The position numbers and the translations under genes are program-made. DNA of 26,130 nucleotides from Arthrobacter sp. (GTDB lineage: Bacteria > Actinomycetota > Actinomycetes > Actinomycetales > Micrococcaceae). The DNA lies in contig JAPSIT010000023.1 in assembly GCA_031178585.1 (NCBI GenBank), positions 1-26,130 on the forward strand, read 5' to 3'. The notes beneath the pieces were generated by a model that was not told the DNA's origin, ran no database searches, and saw nothing but the letters and a program-made list of their open reading frames with translations. Of this stretch, positions 1 through 7,276 are shown piece after piece (position 1 is the stretch's first letter; every line of letters starts with the position of its first letter).

Positions 1-1
1 T

Positions 2-34
2 GAGGACGGCACCGTGAGTAAGGGCAGCATGTGA
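2..34 (+). CDS. 3' end of an upstream gene (partial, frame uncertain)
   Basis: Frame 2 is open from the window edge and ends at TGA 32-34, giving EDGTVSKGSM. That would place its stop 11 nt before the ATG of the next gene, a normal operon spacing. The other two plus frames close at 1-3 and 15-17, so either could equally be the real end. Ten residues are too few to name a family. In related actinobacteria a DUF6421 gene often precedes this dehydrogenase/aldolase pair; that is recollection, not something the sequence shows. Confidence 0.3.
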   Translation, partial: EDGTVSKGSM

Positions 35-45
35 ATGAGGACGGC

Positions 46-750
46 ATGAAGGTTCTGGTCGCCGGGGGCAGCAGCGCGTCGGGCATCGCGGTGGCGCGCG
101 CCCTGGCCCAGGCCGGCTGCACTGTTTACACAGTGGGCTCGGACCCGGACAGGATCGCTGCCGCTGCGGCAGCGGCCGGCCCCGAGGTCAAGCCGCTCAC
201 CTGCGACCTGGCCAGCCTGCCTGCTGTCCGGCGGCTCCACGCTGGGCTCTCCCGCGGAGCCGGCGGGATCGACGGCGTGATCCACCTCGTGGGAGGCTGG
301 CGGGGAGCGCAGGGCATTGCCGACCAGAGCGACGAAGACTGGAATTTCCTCGAAAGCAGTTCCGTCACGACTCTTCGGAATATTACCCGTGTTTTCTACG
401 GCGACCTGGCTGCTTCCCCTGACGGCCGGTTTGCCATGGTGTCGTCGACGGCGGTGACTGCACCTTCCGCTGCCGTCGCCAGCTACGTAGCGGCCAAGGC
501 CGCCGCGGAAGCCTGGACCATGGCCCTGGCGGACGGTTTCCGGCGGGAAGCGGCGGAAGCAGCCGAACAACACAGTGCCGCCGTCGTCCTCGTGGTCAAA
601 GCGCTCGTGGACGATGCCATGCGGAGCCGCCACCCCGAACGCACCTTTCCCGGCTACACCGACGTCGAAGACCTGGCGGCCGCCGTCGTCGGGCTTTTCC
701 AAAAGCCGGCTGCTGAACTGAACGGGCAGCGGATCCTGCTCACCCGGTGA
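46..750 (+). CDS. SDR family NAD(P)-dependent oxidoreductase
   Basis: A short-chain dehydrogenase/reductase of about 234 aa, expected to be a cytosolic Rossmann-fold oxidoreductase. The N-terminal beta-strand and glycine-rich loop read KVLVAGGSSASGIAVARAL, a variant of the usual TGxxxGxG. The catalytic set is visible: serine in FAMVSSTAV and the YxxxK pair in SYVAAKAAA, at about residues 130-155. The usual NNAG motif is replaced by HLVGGW. I chose ATG 46 because GAGG at 37-40 lies five bases upstream; an in-frame GTG at 31 would add five residues and has no ribosome site of its own. The next gene, a PLP enzyme, starts 39 bp downstream. The substrate cannot be read from the sequence. Confidence 0.88.
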   Translation: MKVLVAGGSSASGIAVARALAQAGCTVYTVGSDPDRIAAAAAAAGPEVKPLTCDLASLPAVRRLHAGLSRGAGGIDGVIHLVGGWRGAQGIADQSDEDWNFLESSSVTTLRNITRVFYGDLAASPDGRFAMVSSTAVTAPSAAVASYVAAKAAAEAWTMALADGFRREAAEAAEQHSAAVVLVVKALVDDAMRSRHPERTFPGYTDVEDLAAAVVGLFQKPAAELNGQRILLTR

Positions 751-777
751 CCGGGGGCGTGCCCGGCCGGAAATCCC

Positions 778-783
778 TAGACT
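778..783 (+). promoter_or_regulatory. -10 box of a probable leaderless promoter (aldolase-like gene)
   Basis: TAGACT matches the actinobacterial TAnnnT -10 box and lies exactly six bases before the GTG at 790, so transcription would begin at the start codon. No Shine-Dalgarno is seen before that GTG, which agrees with leaderless translation. No convincing -35 hexamer is visible at 16-19 bp. Confidence 0.55.
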
Positions 784-789
784 GAAAGC

Positions 790-1956
790 GTGACCAAAGC
801 GATGACACCCAGTGTTGAGACGGCCAGCGTAGAGACGGCCACTGTCGAGGCGGCCGGCACCGGCGCCATGTCCCGGCTCCATGACCCGTCCGTCCGGGGC
901 TTCGCCTCGGACAACTACTCCGGCGTGCACCCCGAAGTGCTGGCCGCCCTGGCGGCCGCCAACGAAGGCCACCAGGTGTCCTACGGCGAGGACGACTACA
1001 CCGCCCGGCTGCAGGAACTGATGGAGCAGCACTTCGGCGAGGGCATACAGTGCTTTCCCGTCTTCAACGGCACCGGCGCCAACGTTCTGTCGCTGCAGTC
1101 CCTGCTCCCGCGCTGGGGCGCCGTGGTCTGCGCGTCGACGGCGCACATCAACATGGACGAAAACGGCGCGCCGGAGCGCATCGGCGGCATCAAGCTGCTG
1201 CAGGTGCCCACCACCGACGGCAAGCTCACGCCCGAGCTGATCGACCGTGAGGCCTGGGGCTGGGGGGACGAGCACCGCGCCCAGCCGCTTGCCGTTTCCA
1301 TCACCCAGACTACGGAGCTCGGCACGTGCTACACGCCGGACGAGGTGCGCACGATCGCCGAGCATGTCCATGCCAAAGGCATGAAACTGCACATGGACGG
1401 CGCCCGGCTCGCGAACGCGGCCGCACACCTGGGCGTTCCGCTGGGGGCGTTCACGCGCGACGCCGGCGTGGACATTCTGTCCTTTGGCGGCACCAAGAAC
1501 GGGCTGCTGTTCGGTGAAGTGGTGGTGGCGCTGAACCCGGAGGCCGCCCACGGCCTCCTGTTCCTGCGAAAGATGAACATGCAGCTGGCGTCGAAGATGC
1601 GATTCATGTCTGCCCAGTTCATCGCGCTGCTGGAGGGTGACCTGTGGTTGCGCTCGGCTGCGCATGCCAACGCCATGGCTGCCAGGCTGCGCCAGGCGGT
1701 GGACGGGATCGACGGCGTGGTGCCCACACAAAAAACGGAATCAAACGGCGTCTTCGCCATCCTGCCCCGCGATGTTGCTGACAGGCTCCGGAGGTCCTTC
1801 CGCTTTTATGACTGGAACGAAGCGCTCGGCGAGGTCCGTTGGATGTGCTCCTTCGATACCAGCCAGGAAGATGTGGATGCCTTTGTCGAGGCCATCCGCC
1901 GGGAGATGTCCACGTACACCGCTTCCCATCCGCACACTGAGGCGAGCAGGGAATGA
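790..1956 (+). CDS. Threonine aldolase-like / beta-eliminating lyase, PLP-dependent
   Basis: A fold-type I PLP enzyme of 388 aa in the low-specificity threonine aldolase family, which cleaves beta-hydroxy amino acids (threonine or allo-threonine to glycine plus acetaldehyde). Visible hallmarks are FASDNYSGVHPEVL near the start of the catalytic domain, the PLP-contacting aspartate in LHMDGARLANA and the Schiff-base lysine in LSFGGTKNG (about K236). The first 26 residues are a low-complexity extension (three copies of S/T-V-E-T/A-A) outside the usual domain; ATG 868 would remove it. GTG 790 is kept because a TAGACT box six bases upstream makes it a plausible leaderless start. It probably acts with, or is simply co-located with, the preceding dehydrogenase. 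The exact substrate is unproven. Confidence 0.85.
   Translation: MTKAMTPSVETASVETATVEAAGTGAMSRLHDPSVRGFASDNYSGVHPEVLAALAAANEGHQVSYGEDDYTARLQELMEQHFGEGIQCFPVFNGTGANVLSLQSLLPRWGAVVCASTAHINMDENGAPERIGGIKLLQVPTTDGKLTPELIDREAWGWGDEHRAQPLAVSITQTTELGTCYTPDEVRTIAEHVHAKGMKLHMDGARLANAAAHLGVPLGAFTRDAGVDILSFGGTKNGLLFGEVVVALNPEAAHGLLFLRKMNMQLASKMRFMSAQFIALLEGDLWLRSAAHANAMAARLRQAVDGIDGVVPTQKTESNGVFAILPRDVADRLRRSFRFYDWNEALGEVRWMCSFDTSQEDVDAFVEAIRREMSTYTASHPHTEASRE
811..855 (+). repeat. Three tandem 15-nt in-frame repeats at the aldolase-like N-terminus
   Basis: Units 811-825, 826-840 and 841-855 share the pattern AGTGTTGAGACGGCC with a few changes and encode SVETA, SVETA and TVEAA. The unit length keeps the reading frame, so copy number could vary without frameshift. 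Confidence 0.8.
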
Positions 1957-2014
1957 CTCTTCACGATCACGCTGCCGCGCGGCGTGCCTGCCGGGCGGAG
2001 CGACCCCTGTTGCG

Positions 2015-2020
2015 TAGCCT
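2015..2020 (+). promoter_or_regulatory. -10 box of a probable leaderless promoter (DUF3000 gene)
   Basis: TAGCCT fits TAnnnT and is separated from GTG 2027 by exactly six bases, the geometry expected when the transcript starts at the initiation codon. No ribosome binding site is seen before this GTG. Confidence 0.5.
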
Positions 2021-2026
2021 GCGATT

Positions 2027-2680
2027 GTGAACGCACTTGCCCAGGTTCCCGCGGACTTTCTCTACGCGTTGGGAACACTCCGGAAAGCACGATGCCGCAG
2101 CGAACTGCGCCTGGACGAGATCCCGGCTCCCTCCCGGCTCGCGCCGTTCGCCGTTGCCCTCGGCGCAGAAGTCATCGCCTCGGCAACCCGGAGCGGCGAA
2201 CCTTTCGCGGTGCACGGTCCCGCGGCGATGGCGCTGGCCCGCTCCTCCGCGGCCAGCGATGAGGACGGCGATGAACTCGCCACCGGCAGGTTCATCCTGC
2301 TGCATGATCCCGATGGATCGGCTGTCTGGGACGGTGAATTCAGGATCGTGACGTATATCCGGGCCCAGCTTGATGCCGAGATGGGCAACGACGAACTGCT
2401 CGGTTCTGTGGCCTGGACCTGGCTCGTGGAAGCTCTCGAGACGCACCGGGCCCCCTACCGGGCGGCGGGAGGAACCGCCACCCGGGTGCTGTCGGAGAGC
2501 TTCGGCACCCTGTCCGACAGGCCCGGCTCGATCGACATTGAACTCCGCGCTTCATGGACCCCGGCAGGCCCGGACGTGCAGGCACATCTGGAGGCCTGGT
2601 CCGACATGGTGTGCACGTTCGCAGGGCTGCCGCCGCTGCCTGACGGCGTCTCCGCACTGCCCCGCAGGCGCAGGAACTAG
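2027..2680 (+). CDS. DUF3000 family protein
   Basis: A soluble 217-aa protein that I recognise as the actinobacterial DUF3000 family from its start (VPADFLYALGTLRKARCRSE and LDEIPAPSRLAPFAVALGAEV) and its position directly before ribonuclease D, a pairing common in actinobacteria. The function is unknown. No signal peptide, membrane segment or catalytic motif stands out; the sequence is acidic and looks globular. The GTG start is supported by a leaderless-type -10 box and by the conserved N-terminus beginning right after it. It ends 58 bp before the nuclease gene, which has its own -10-like box. The conserved neighbourhood suggests, but does not show, a link to RNA processing. Confidence 0.85.
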   Translation: MNALAQVPADFLYALGTLRKARCRSELRLDEIPAPSRLAPFAVALGAEVIASATRSGEPFAVHGPAAMALARSSAASDEDGDELATGRFILLHDPDGSAVWDGEFRIVTYIRAQLDAEMGNDELLGSVAWTWLVEALETHRAPYRAAGGTATRVLSESFGTLSDRPGSIDIELRASWTPAGPDVQAHLEAWSDMVCTFAGLPPLPDGVSALPRRRRN

Positions 2681-2723
2681 CCCTTGCGGGGAGCGTCGAC
2701 TCAGGCCGGCATCGTGCTGCCGG

Positions 2724-2729
2724 TAAACT
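2724..2729 (+). promoter_or_regulatory. -10 box just upstream of the ribonuclease D gene
   Basis: TAAACT lies nine bases before ATG 2739, so a transcript starting about seven bases past the box would have a leader of only some three bases. GGGG at 2731-2734 is too close to the ATG for a typical Shine-Dalgarno. Confidence 0.45.
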
Positions 2730-2738
2730 AGGGGCATC

Positions 2739-4061
2739 ATGACCCCGCAAAATCCGGAAAACACCACAGCCGGCGCTCCGGCTGCTGAAACCGCACCCCA
2801 CATATCTGTAGAGGGCTTTGACAGCCGCGTCCCCGTCGTCATCGACCTCGACTCCCCCCGCGAGGGCGTGCCCCTGGTGATTGAAACCCAGTCCGGGTTG
2901 GAGCGCTGCGCGGCGGCCATCGCCGCCGGAACGGGTCCGGCCGGAGTGGACGCGGAGCGGGCCTCGGGTTTCCGGTACGGCCAGCGGGCTTTCCTGGTGC
3001 AGATTCGGCGGGAGGGCTCGGGCACGTGGCTCATCGATCCGGAGCCATTTGAGGACCTTAAAATCATCAACGACGCGCTGCAGGGCGTCGAATGGATCCT
3101 GCATGCGGCCAGCCAGGATCTCCCCTGCCTCTCCGAGCTTGGCATGTGGCCGGACAAACTTTTCGACACGGAACTGGCTGCGCGCCTGGCCGGGCTGCCG
3201 CGGGTCGGGCTCGCCGCCGTGATCGAGCAGCTCCTGGGCTTTGGCCTTGCGAAGGAGCATTCAGCTGCCGATTGGTCCACCCGGCCGCTGCCCGAACCGT
3301 GGCTCCGCTACGCCGCCCTCGACGTCGAAGTCCTCACCGAACTGCGCGAGGAACTCATTGAACTGCTCGAAGCGGACGGCAAACTCGAATTCGCCGAGCA
3401 GGAATTTGCCGCCATCCTCGCGGCCGGCCTGGCGCCGCCCCGGATCGATCCCTGGCGGAAAACCTCGGGGCTGCACCAGATCCGGGACCGCCGCCAGCTG
3501 GCCGCTGTCCGCGAGATGTGGCTGGAACGCGACGCCCTGGCGCAGAAGCGCGACGTAGCCCCCGGCCGGCTCATTCCCGACTCCGCCCTGGTGGCCGCCG
3601 CGAAGGCGATGCCAACGACCGTGCCACAACTCCTGGGCACCAAGGGCTTCCACGGACGGGCGGCCCAGCGTGAGGCACCCCGCTGGCTCCGGTGCATTGC
3701 TGCTGCGAGGGCACTCGAAGACCTCCCGCCGCTGCACCTTCCCACCAACGCGCCTCCGCCGCCGCGCGTGTGGGCGGACCGGGACCTGCCTGCCGCGGAG
3801 AGGCTTTCCACTGCACGTCCCCTGCTGCAGAAGAAGGCCGAGGAGCTGAACCTGCCCCTTGAGAACCTGCTGACGCCCGATTATCTGCGCCGGGTTGCCT
3901 GGCGTCCGCCGGCCGACATCAATGAATTGTCCGTGGCCGAGGAGCTTCGCGGGCTGGGTGCCAGACCATGGCAGGTCGAGATCGTGGCGCCATTGATCAC
4001 TGAAGCGTTCCTCAATCCCCAGCCTCTGCCGCCAAAGGAATCCAGGGAGCCGAACGCCTGA
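2739..4061 (+). CDS. rnd: Ribonuclease D (DEDDy 3'-5' exonuclease with HRDC domain)
   Basis: A 440-aa nuclease expected to trim 3' ends of structured RNAs such as tRNA precursors. The N-terminal exonuclease domain shows the DEDDy set: D71 and E73 in GVDAERASG, D127 in HAASQDLPCLSELG, and Y191/D195 in RYAALDVEVL. An HRDC nucleic-acid-binding domain follows at about 235-320 (REMWLERDALAQKRDVAPGRL onward). About 45 residues precede the nuclease core, with a further helical C-terminal region of roughly 100 residues, an arrangement seen in actinobacterial homologues. It follows DUF3000, as in mycobacteria. All catalytic acids are present, so activity is likely. The product name is secure; the particular RNA targets are not. 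Confidence 0.93.
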   Translation: MTPQNPENTTAGAPAAETAPHISVEGFDSRVPVVIDLDSPREGVPLVIETQSGLERCAAAIAAGTGPAGVDAERASGFRYGQRAFLVQIRREGSGTWLIDPEPFEDLKIINDALQGVEWILHAASQDLPCLSELGMWPDKLFDTELAARLAGLPRVGLAAVIEQLLGFGLAKEHSAADWSTRPLPEPWLRYAALDVEVLTELREELIELLEADGKLEFAEQEFAAILAAGLAPPRIDPWRKTSGLHQIRDRRQLAAVREMWLERDALAQKRDVAPGRLIPDSALVAAAKAMPTTVPQLLGTKGFHGRAAQREAPRWLRCIAAARALEDLPPLHLPTNAPPPPRVWADRDLPAAERLSTARPLLQKKAEELNLPLENLLTPDYLRRVAWRPPADINELSVAEELRGLGARPWQVEIVAPLITEAFLNPQPLPPKESREPNA

Positions 4062-4095
4062 CCGTCCTCCTTGCGGGCTGCCCTGCCGCCTTTGG

Positions 4096-4124
4096 TTGCA
4101 GGCTAAGTTACTGGCAAGTAACGT
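4096..4124 (+). promoter_or_regulatory. Promoter with overlapping palindromic operator upstream of fadB
   Basis: TTGCAG (4096-4101) and TAACGT (4119-4124) are separated by 17 bp and form a good -35/-10 pair. A 16-bp inverted repeat, GTTACT-GGCA-AGTAAC (4107-4122), covers the spacer and half of the -10 box. This is the geometry of a repressor operator. The size and the target gene suit a TetR-type fatty-acid regulator, which is inference; no such regulator is encoded in the window. Confidence 0.65.
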
Positions 4125-4196
4125 TGTGCTCACTGACGCCGGCGCCCTGGTGATCTGGACAGGACCGGCACCAAATGTCTCAATGAGGAGCAGCAC

Positions 4197-4241
4197 GTGA
4201 GCCAGCCAGCCACCACCCAGCCTGCAGGAGTGCCAGCATGA
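4197..4241 (+). CDS. 14-codon mini-ORF coupled to fadB (leader peptide or gene remnant)
   Basis: GTG 4197 begins a 14-codon frame, VSQPATTQPAGVPA, ending at TGA 4239-4241. It has a near-ideal ribosome site, GAGGAG (4185-4190), six bases before the GTG. Its stop overlaps the fadB start as ATGA, the signature of translational coupling. Related actinobacteria often carry a thiolase gene (fadA) exactly here, between rnd and fadB, so this may be the joined ends of a deleted fadA. It could also be a true leader peptide. It is too short for homology judgement. Confidence 0.45.
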   Translation: MSQPATTQPAGVPA

Positions 4242-6394
4242 GCGCCGCCGAATTCAGCAAGCTTGCCGGGTTGTTCCCGGACGAGACAGTGACGCACTCC
4301 TATGTGCGGGATGTCCGGCTGCCGGCCACTGCGGGCGGATCAGGCGGGGGGACGTTTGTGCTCATCACCCTCGACAATGGCCTCGACCCTTCCAAACCCA
4401 CCACCTTGGGACCCAATACCCTGGTGGAATTGGGCACCGTGCTGGAAGGACTCCGGGAGCGCGCGGCCAACGGAGAAATCATCGGTGTTGGCGTCACGGG
4501 CAAGCCCAACTTCCTGGTGGCGGGGGCCGACCTGTCCGCCGTTAAAAGGCTCGACCGCCGCGAGCACGGCTTGTGGATGGCACAGCTGGGACACGAGGTC
4601 TATGGCACGCTCGGGAACCTTGGCGTTCCCAGCTTCGCGTTCATCAACGGCGTGGCCCTGGGCGGCGGGCTGGAACTAGCCCTGCAATCCACCTACCGCA
4701 CCGTGTCTTCCGCCGCCGGAGCGCTGGCCCTGCCGGAAGCCCTTCTCGGCCTGGTTCCCGGATGGGGTGGAGTGTACCTGCTGCCGAGGCTCATCGGACC
4801 GGAGAATGCGGTGCGGGTGATGATCGAAAACCCGCTCAGCAACAACCGGACGCTGTCCGGTCCGGAAGCGTACGGGCTTGGCATTGCCGATGCGCTGTTC
4901 GAGCCGGCCGCCTTCCTTGAGGAGTCCCTCTCGTGGGCTGCCCGGGTCATCGCCGGCGAGGTCACCCCGGAACGGCCGAACGCCGTCGAGCCCTCCAACC
5001 CGGACGTTGCGGCGCGCTGGACACGTGCTGTGGCCGGCGGCCGTGCCTTGGTGGAGTCCAAGACCTCCAATGCCGCACCCGCCCCTGCCAGGGTGCTGGA
5101 CATTATGGAGGCAAACCGGACGATGTCCCGGACTGATTCAGCGGCCCTTGAGTGTGAAACGCTGGCCGGGCTCATGCAGACCGACGAGTTCCGCGCCACG
5201 GTCTACGCGTTTTTGGACCTTGTCCAGAAACGCTCCAAGCGCCCCGCCGGAGCACCGGACCGTGCGCTTGCCCGCCCTGTGACGAAGGTCGGCGTCGTGG
5301 GTGCCGGGCTGATGGCGAGCCAGCTCGCCCTCCTGTTCGCGCGCCAACTCAAGGTACCGGTCGTCATGACCGACATTGACCAGGCCCGCGTAGATAAAGG
5401 CGTGGGCTACGTGCATGCGGAAGTCGACAAGCTGCTCGGCAAGAAGAAGCTCAGCCAGGATGCAGCGGTTCGCACAAAAGCCCTGGTGACCGGCTCTGTA
5501 TCCAAGGAACCGTTCGCCGACGCGGACTTCGTCATCGAGGCCGTCTTTGAGGACTTGAATGTCAAGAAGCAGGTATTTGCAGAGGTGGAGGCCGTGGTCT
5601 CCCCCGGTTGTATCCTTGCCACCAACACGTCGTCGCTCTCGGTTACGGCGATGGCGGCTGACCTCCAGCACCCGGAGCGGCTGGTCGGTTTCCACTTCTT
5701 CAACCCGGTGGCGGTTATGCCGCTGCTGGAGATTGTACGGGCACCCAAGACCGACGACGCCGTGCTGGCCACCGCCTTTGAACTCGCCAGGGGCCTGAAG
5801 AAAACCGCCGTCCTGATTAAGGACGCCCCGGCGTTCGTGGTCAACCGCGTCCTTCTGCGGCTGATGGGTGAAGTCATTGCTGCCTTCGACGAGGGCACCC
5901 CCGCGGAGGTCGCCGACAATGCCCTGAGACCGATGGGTCTTCCGATGACCCCGTTCACGTTGGCCGCGATGGTGGGCCTGCCAGTGGCGCAGCACGTGCA
6001 GGAGTCACTGCATGAAGCCTTCGGTGAGCGTTTCCGGGTCTCGCAGAACCTGCAGAAGCTGATCGAGAACGGCGTCATGTCCCTCTGGGTGCCGGCTGCG
6101 GACGGTGGCCAGGAGATTCCGCAGTCAACCATAGCCCTGCTGTCCTTCGGTTCCTCTCCGTCCACAGGAGAGGAGGTTCTCCGGAGGACCCAGGACGCGC
6201 TCGCGGAGGAGATCGGCCTGATGCTCGAGGAAGGTGTGGTGGCCGGACCGGAGGATATCGACCTTTGCATGATCCTGGGTGCCGGCTGGCCGATGTTCCT
6301 GGGCGGCATCACCCCGTATCTGGACCGGGTGGGCGCGTCGGAGCGGGTCAATGGCAAACGGTTCCTTCCCCCGGGCGTGGCTTCCCGGGCCTGA
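4238..6394 (+). CDS. fadB: 3-hydroxyacyl-CoA dehydrogenase / enoyl-CoA hydratase (FadB-type)
   Basis: A 718-aa fusion carrying out the hydration and NAD-dependent oxidation steps of fatty acid beta-oxidation. The N-terminal crotonase domain (about 35-230) has the oxyanion-hole segment FLVAGADLS and both catalytic glutamates, E146 (LGGGLELAL) and E167 (ALPEALLGLVPGWGG). The dehydrogenase begins with VGVVGAGLMASQLALLFA (about 351-368, dinucleotide fold) and has the catalytic histidine in GFHFFNP, followed by C-terminal helical domains. Length matches the usual 710-730 aa. ATG 4238 has AGGAG seven bases upstream. In many bacteria the thiolase FadA is the partner subunit and neighbour; no thiolase is present here, only the upstream mini-ORF. 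A palindrome overlapping the promoter suggests repression in the absence of fatty acids. Confidence 0.93.
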   Translation: MSAAEFSKLAGLFPDETVTHSYVRDVRLPATAGGSGGGTFVLITLDNGLDPSKPTTLGPNTLVELGTVLEGLRERAANGEIIGVGVTGKPNFLVAGADLSAVKRLDRREHGLWMAQLGHEVYGTLGNLGVPSFAFINGVALGGGLELALQSTYRTVSSAAGALALPEALLGLVPGWGGVYLLPRLIGPENAVRVMIENPLSNNRTLSGPEAYGLGIADALFEPAAFLEESLSWAARVIAGEVTPERPNAVEPSNPDVAARWTRAVAGGRALVESKTSNAAPAPARVLDIMEANRTMSRTDSAALECETLAGLMQTDEFRATVYAFLDLVQKRSKRPAGAPDRALARPVTKVGVVGAGLMASQLALLFARQLKVPVVMTDIDQARVDKGVGYVHAEVDKLLGKKKLSQDAAVRTKALVTGSVSKEPFADADFVIEAVFEDLNVKKQVFAEVEAVVSPGCILATNTSSLSVTAMAADLQHPERLVGFHFFNPVAVMPLLEIVRAPKTDDAVLATAFELARGLKKTAVLIKDAPAFVVNRVLLRLMGEVIAAFDEGTPAEVADNALRPMGLPMTPFTLAAMVGLPVAQHVQESLHEAFGERFRVSQNLQKLIENGVMSLWVPAADGGQEIPQSTIALLSFGSSPSTGEEVLRRTQDALAEEIGLMLEEGVVAGPEDIDLCMILGAGWPMFLGGITPYLDRVGASERVNGKRFLPPGVASRA

Positions 6395-6484
6395 GGGAAG
6401 GGATGTTCTTGCCGGAGCCGACACACGGCCCGATCATCCCCACCAGCCGGGCTCGGAGCGGGGGGAACCGCGGGATGTAACCGT

Positions 6485-7276
6485 TCACACCTCGAAAGCC
6501 GTACGGAACGCAGCGAGGGCGGCGTCCCCTGCTTCCACCCCTGGCCCGCCCGAGGCACCGGCTTCCAGACCAACAACGCCCCCGTACCCTGCCTGCGCGA
6601 GCGCTGAAGCAACGGCACGGTAGTTGATCTCACCCGTTCCAGGTTCGAATCTTCCCGGAACATCGGCCACCTGCACCTCGCCGATGCGGGGAAGGGCTGC
6701 ACGGACCAGCCCAATCAGGTTTCCCTCGCCGAGCTGCGCATGGTACAGATCCAGCATCATCTTCACGTTCGGGTGGTCGACTGCCGCGACGAGGGCAAGG
6801 GTGTCCTTGGCCCGCGCCAACGGAATCCCCGGATGGTCCAGGATCGTGTTCAGGTTTTCGAGGGCAAAGGTCACGCCATGCTTCTCCCCTAGAACGGCAA
6901 GGCGTTCCAGGGTGCGCAGGCCGGTCAGCCACATTTGGCCGGTGGCACGGTGCAGCGGCCGCACGGCGACGCCGCCCTCACCGAGCTCAGCAGGGTGCAC
7001 CACCAGCCGCTCGACACCAAGTTCCAAGGCAGTTGGAATGAGCTTTTCGGCGGAAGTGACCACCTCATCAGCGCTCTCGGGATCGAGGAGGCTGCCGCCG
7101 AAGTAGCCGCTCATCGACGAGAAGCGGGCGCCGGTGGCCGCGAGGGCAGCGATGTCCCGGCCCCGGGTGTCCCAGAGCTCAACCTCGAAGCCCTGGTCAT
7201 GAATTCTGCGAACGCGGTCAATCAGAGGCAGTGCGCCGTAGACCATTTCCGCGCAGACCGCCAGGCGGAAACTCAT
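6485..7276 (-). CDS. Hydroxypyruvate isomerase-like sugar isomerase/epimerase (TIM barrel)
   Basis: A 263-aa AP-endonuclease-2-type TIM barrel of the sugar phosphate isomerase/epimerase superfamily. The closest named family is hydroxypyruvate isomerase: the stretch FEPGTGEINYRAV near residue 215 matches the EPGTGEINYR signature of E. coli Hyi as I remember it. Candidate metal ligands are glutamates and aspartates in ALENLN, LDLYHAQLGEG and VGLEA. Its ATG overlaps the TGA of the upstream dehydrogenase (ATGA, 7273-7276), so the two are translated together. The dehydrogenase partner suggests a sugar, sugar acid or inositol route rather than certain hydroxypyruvate metabolism. Substrate is unproven. 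Its stop faces that of fadB across 90 bp with no strong terminator hairpin. Confidence 0.82.
   Translation of the reverse strand: MSFRLAVCAEMVYGALPLIDRVRRIHDQGFEVELWDTRGRDIAALAATGARFSSMSGYFGGSLLDPESADEVVTSAEKLIPTALELGVERLVVHPAELGEGGVAVRPLHRATGQMWLTGLRTLERLAVLGEKHGVTFALENLNTILDHPGIPLARAKDTLALVAAVDHPNVKMMLDLYHAQLGEGNLIGLVRAALPRIGEVQVADVPGRFEPGTGEINYRAVASALAQAGYGGVVGLEAGASGGPGVEAGDAALAAFRTAFEV

Noticed and set aside
6395..6484. Terminator hairpin between fadB and the isomerase
   Set aside because: GAGCC and GGGCTC segments can only pair with bulges over a long loop; too weak to report.
5407..6714. A 435-codon minus-strand open frame over fadB
   Set aside because: It covers the catalytic part of fadB and then runs into the isomerase gene's own region; composition is Ser/Arg/Pro-rich shadow type.
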